A DNA stretch of 64,000 bases from positions 944,254 through 1,008,253 of the forward strand of contig CAXAMN010021984.1 in the NCBI GenBank assembly GCA_963970005.1. Direction: 5' to 3'. A program made the position numbers and the translations under genes. Origin of the DNA: Durusdinium trenchii (taxonomy: Eukaryota; Sar; Dinophyceae; Suessiales; Symbiodiniaceae). Below the pieces are notes generated by a model. It was not told the origin of the DNA and made no database searches. It saw nothing but the letters and a program-made list of their open reading frames with translations. This document shows positions 60,201 through 64,000 of this stretch, piece by piece (positions within the stretch are counted from its first letter, which is position 1; every line of letters begins with the position of its first letter).

Positions 60201-63200
60201 CAAGGGGGAGAGAAGTGACTTTGAGGTGGAAAGAGTGATGCTTCTGGTGTTTCTTCTAAAGGAAAGAAGAGGGTTTTGGCAGCTGGAGTTAGTAATTGTT
60301 ATTCTCAACCCAAAAGAAGTCTCCGATTCTCCGATTAAGACTTGCAGGCAAAGACCCACCGCCTTGTCCACCGCTTCTGCTCTTCATCTCCCCACTTCCA
60401 CCGCTTCTCCTGCCGTTCGCCTCTTGACCCTGGGCCCACCTGCACGATCCACTCGACCTTCTCCACATCGATGCCCCGGGCGGCCACGTCCGTGGCCAAC
60501 AAGATGGCGCCCTCCTCCGGCGGAGACTTGCAGAACTTCTCGTAGGCCCGAGCACGCGCGGTCGGATCCTCAGCTCCGGTTTCGGGGCCCGGGCCGGTCG
60601 CGGGGGGAAAATGGATTGCGAAGACCGGTGAAGGGCGAAGGAAAGGGGGTAGGAGCTGTTCCAGACTTGAATTTGGAGGACCACGGATTTCATCAACAAA
60701 AGAACAAGAACAAGATCAAAACTGGCTTAAAATCTGCATGTACAAGCGTGATCAGAGCCTTCACCCACCTGACCAAAACAAAGAGCCGCTCGTCGGTCAG
60801 CCGACGTCGACCACGCACTCGCCGCTCGTTGATCCAAGTCTCCATCTGCCCATGCAGCTTCTCGACGCGAATGCTCTCCATCTTCAACTTCTTTCCCTTT
60901 GCACGCTTCACCTGTGACACAAGCGAAGGCGAAACGACGTGAGTCAGGGAGGGAAGCGGTTGCTGTTCGGAGAGTCATGTCATGTTTTGTCTCCCTTAAG
61001 TTGAGGAAGTCAGGAAGATCGAAAAGCTCCGGCCATTCGCAAATCCAAACATATCATATCTGATTGGCTCTCTCCTGGGTGAAAATGCGGATTCTCCCAC
61101 AGTCCAAGAATTTGGTGGAGATCCCTGCAGGGATTATAGTCTAATTCTACTCAGTACACTTGCGATGATACTTGGGCTGTTACGGGTCTGGGGAAAAGCA
61201 GGAAAACCCTGGAAAACCGCAATCACTCCAACCAGGCCAGTTCGCGTCGATGAGCTCCCTCAGCAGCACGTGAAAGTAGTCCACCGTGGCACAGGTGGAA
61301 AAGAAGACAATGCTCTTCCCGCCTGCTGAAGTAGGCAGGTTGATGAAGGGCAGAGTGCGACAATGTCGCTGAACAATCAGGAGAGATGCTCTGAGGGAGG
61401 GCTTTAATTAAGCTTGCGACTTCTACAAAGCCAAGCAACCCCACTTAGGGAGGAGACTCCCTCCATTCACCACAGGTGTGTTAAACGGTCTATCAAACAC
61501 AGGTACGCCACAACGCGGCCCCGTGACTCGCCTGAGACTTCGGGTCTTTGAAGGAAATGTCTTAAGAACCCCAGCCGTTCCGTTGCCGGCAGCTGCAAGA
61601 AGTAGTTGCTCAACTTCGTCGGCAGCTCGTGACTCACAGCCTTCCTTATAGGGAGAGGACGGCACGCAGGGCAGACACGACGGCACGCAGGAAGCAGGCT
61701 GAATCGATCGAAGACACACCCTGGGCCTTAGTTCGGCTCCCTCGGAAAGCGTCTGTGCGAACCTGCTTTGGAATCTGCTTGTTTTCTCTGAGTTTGGAGG
61801 TGAAAGGTCGTCCCATAAAAAGAGCATTCAAACAGGGGTTTGTCAACTTCCATGTTTGTCGCAGGGAGGGCATTTGTTCATTCCAAAGCGCAAAGCCCGT
61901 CTATGTGCTTGTCAATGGCTATACGAAAGGGTTTGTCCTTCCCTCTGCTGAAGCACTTCCACATTCTGGCAAAAAAAGAAACGTAGACGCCCAGTTGAAC
62001 TGAATCGTCTTGGGAAGCGCCGACCGAGCCCGTCAAGGTCTCGCACGGGGTTTCCAAGGTCTTGCGGTGCGTCCGAGCTGTGGGGTGATGCGTTCGCCTT
62101 CAAACCATATTCCAGAAGGTTGAAACCCGGACCTGCCCGGTCGGACCGTCCAAGCGTCGTCTTTTCTTCCGGCTCCTCACACGTGTGGGATCAGATTTGG
62201 GGAGTCGTGCTGCAACATGGTGGTTCATCAAGAGGGCCAAGGGATGCCAAGGGCCAAGGGGGGGTCCAGGTGACATGTTCATGAAAAAGCCCGTTGCCAC
62301 TGGACAAGAAATAAGTCCGCATGAAAGGGTGATCTCTCAAGAAACCTGTAGAAACCTGTAGAAACCTCTGGTTCGGCATTGGAAGCCCAATAGAAAATCC
62401 ATCTCACGACCCGCTCCTCCACACTTCCATCCTTGATCGCTTCAGGTCCCTTCTTTCGGACCTTGAGGCCTTTCGCGTCTTCGGACTCGACAGGTCTCTT
62501 CAGACGCACGCAGACGTGCACAGGGTTTCTCATGCCAGCCTCAGTCCACCGGGGTGGCCCGGTGGGTTTGGACCATTGGCGAAAGCACCAATGTTCACTT
62601 GGTTCAGCGGGAAAGCAAGCTTAAATATACTTGGTCTGAAGATGTCTGAAGTCTGAAGGGTATCTTTTTCCCGGTTGCACATGCACTGCACCCACATGAA
62701 AGCGGAACACCTGCTCTGCATGTGAACCCTCCTTTTCCCCTCTTTCATTTTGGGCCACCTCAGACAGCCTTCATCCATCCACCATGCAGTCTGTATGCCT
62801 GTCCATCTTGTCCATCAAGGATGTTCAACGTATCATTTGCGGGGTCAAATCCCTGGAACGCGTTATACTTTCTGTGAGCGTTCTTGACATTTGTTGTTTT
62901 GAAAGCAAGCTTGTGTCTGGTCAAAAAGTTCCGAGCCATGGTCAAAGCAAGCCACCGAAGGTATGGGAGAATGACTTCATTCGGAAAGGCATGTTTGCAG
63001 CTTGGTATTGTCAACGGTCCACCCAACCCTGCCAACCGCAACTTTAAAGTCCCCAAGCTCACCCAGCATGCATCCCCCAACAATCTGCAGAACAATGCCA
63101 AGCTCCACCCCATATGCCCTACATCCAACAAAACAATCCAACAAAACTTCCCACAACCACACTGCCATCACCCCCTGCAAATCCACTTCCCGCAACACCT

Positions 63201-64000
63201 CGAGGCCCCAAACCCTCCAAGCAAGCACCCTCAAAATCAACCCCCTCACCTTTCCGATCCAACGATGCCCTCCGGCCTTCATGATCCGCTGCAGCTCCGT
63301 CGTCAGCGTGGCGCTGAAGAGCCCGGTCCTCCGCTGCTTGGGCACCGCCGAGAGGATCGCCTGGACGTCCATGGCGAAGCCCAGCTGGAGCAAACGATCG
63401 GCCTGACCACGCGGCCAGAGCGAGACGGGTGGGCGCGACGTGGCGCGAAAGGCGCCGGGGTCAGGTCGGCCGAAAACGAGCGAACGACTTGGCTGCTGTC
63501 AAAGCCTTGGCTGCCAGAAAGTGGATTAAAATGAAAGAATGCGTTCGATCGAATGGAGAAAGCTTGCGAAGCCTCGAAATTTGGTTTGGCTGTTTGTGGA
63601 GCCTCTTTTTGTCAACCAGTTTGAGCCATGCCTAGCACTAACCTGAAGATGCCAATTCGCTCCTTTGTCAAACTCTCTCTCGCCTCATCAAAGACCAGCA
63701 GCTCTAAGCTCTTCCTGAGTCCAGCTCCGAGAACCATGTCAACGACGCGCGACCGGCCACCCCCAACCCTGCCGGGGCAAGTGGCTTGACCAGTTCGGAA
63801 CCCGAAGGGTGGCAGCTTACATGGGTGAGGTCCCCAATGGTCATTTTGACCAAGAAGTTTAAGACTGAACCCACGATCCTCTCTCAAGGCATGTCTTCCC
63901 TCCCTATCCTCTCTTCCATCATCCCCTTCCCTCACCATTTCCCAGCGTCATGTTCAGCGGTGTGTCCGCCATCTGCAGCAACGCCCGCAGCCGGCCCGGC
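57239..64000 (-). CDS. DDX55: DEAD-box ATP-dependent RNA helicase, DDX55/Spb4-like (5' end outside window)
   Basis: Spb4/DDX55 helicases act in 60S ribosomal subunit assembly in the nucleolus. Exons: 64000-63936 (PGRLRALLQ, motif Ib), 63714-63684 ([10 protein letters not shown]), 63402-63277 ([21 protein letters not shown] motif III), 62539-62408 ([18 protein letters not shown]), 62175-62133, from 62077, about 61369-61233 ([19 protein letters not shown]), 60911-60843 (VEKLHGQM), 60568-60440 ([20 protein letters not shown], motif V), 60147-60046 ([20 protein letters not shown], motif VI), 59717-59643, 58961-58854 ([16 protein letters not shown]), 58608-58474 ([17 protein letters not shown], the Spb4 C-terminal signature), 57588-57532 ([16 protein letters not shown]) and 57268-57239. 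Most junctions keep phase. GC donors follow exons ending at 63684, 63277, 60046, 58854 and 58474; GA donors follow 60843 and 59643. A small exon may be missing before 63714. Further 3' exons below 57239 are possible. Confidence 0.93.
59515..59600. repeat. CCAACC/CCGACC simple repeat
   Basis: Degenerate ACCAACCGACC units inside the helicase intron between 59643 and 58961. Confidence 0.75.

Noticed and set aside
61423-61827. 134-codon minus-strand frame inside the helicase gene
   Set aside because: It lies in the intron before the KSIVFFST exon and has no helicase similarity or good splice junctions.
1-64000. Search for a spliced-leader relic (GTAGCCATTTTGGCTCAAG)
   Set aside because: No convincing match was seen by eye on either strand; a computed search would settle it.

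Overview
The window looks like nuclear DNA of a dinoflagellate, most likely a Symbiodiniaceae coral symbiont. Coding sequence occurs as short GC-rich exons in long, AT-richer introns. Introns start with GT, GC or GA and end in AG, and the next exon usually begins with G, so an AG-G step sits at both ends of many introns. All recognisable genes lie on the minus strand, which fits the one-directional gene arrays of dinoflagellates. A run of ten Ns at 39745-39754 marks a scaffold join. No rRNA, tRNA, CRISPR array or prokaryote-style operon was seen.

Reading the minus strand 5'->3' (high to low coordinates): a DDX55/Spb4-type DEAD-box RNA helicase (64000 to 57239, 5' end outside the window); an intron-poor, repeat-rich block without a recognised gene (56.3-52.7 kb); a probable gene for a charged, acidic-tailed protein (52302 to 48690); a hypothetical gene with a duplicated exon (about 48.5 kb to a stop at 43637); a SIR2-family deacetylase-like gene (43133 to 38939); a coiled-coil gene (37663 to about 33.9 kb); 33.9-24.3 kb with only scattered candidate exons; a drug/metabolite-type membrane transporter (24245 to 21852); a JmjC/cupin-like gene (20556 to 18389); an unassigned island (17.4-16.8 kb); a secreted AIG1-like GTPase (16467 to about 15046); an HpcH/HpaI aldolase (12730 to 4156, extreme N-terminus not found); and two orphan exons near 2.7 and 1.5 kb.

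For the helicase, aldolase, transporter and SIR2 genes I spliced exons by hand. Most junctions keep the frame and rebuild conserved family motifs across GC or GA donors. These genes do not form an obvious pathway; they are independent housekeeping or accessory genes that share a direction.

Between and inside genes lie foldback elements with TA flanks (MITE-like), many copies of a dispersed motif resembling CTAGTAGCGATGGCCTCCAA in both orientations, two large minisatellites (54.1 and 56.3 kb) and several microsatellites.
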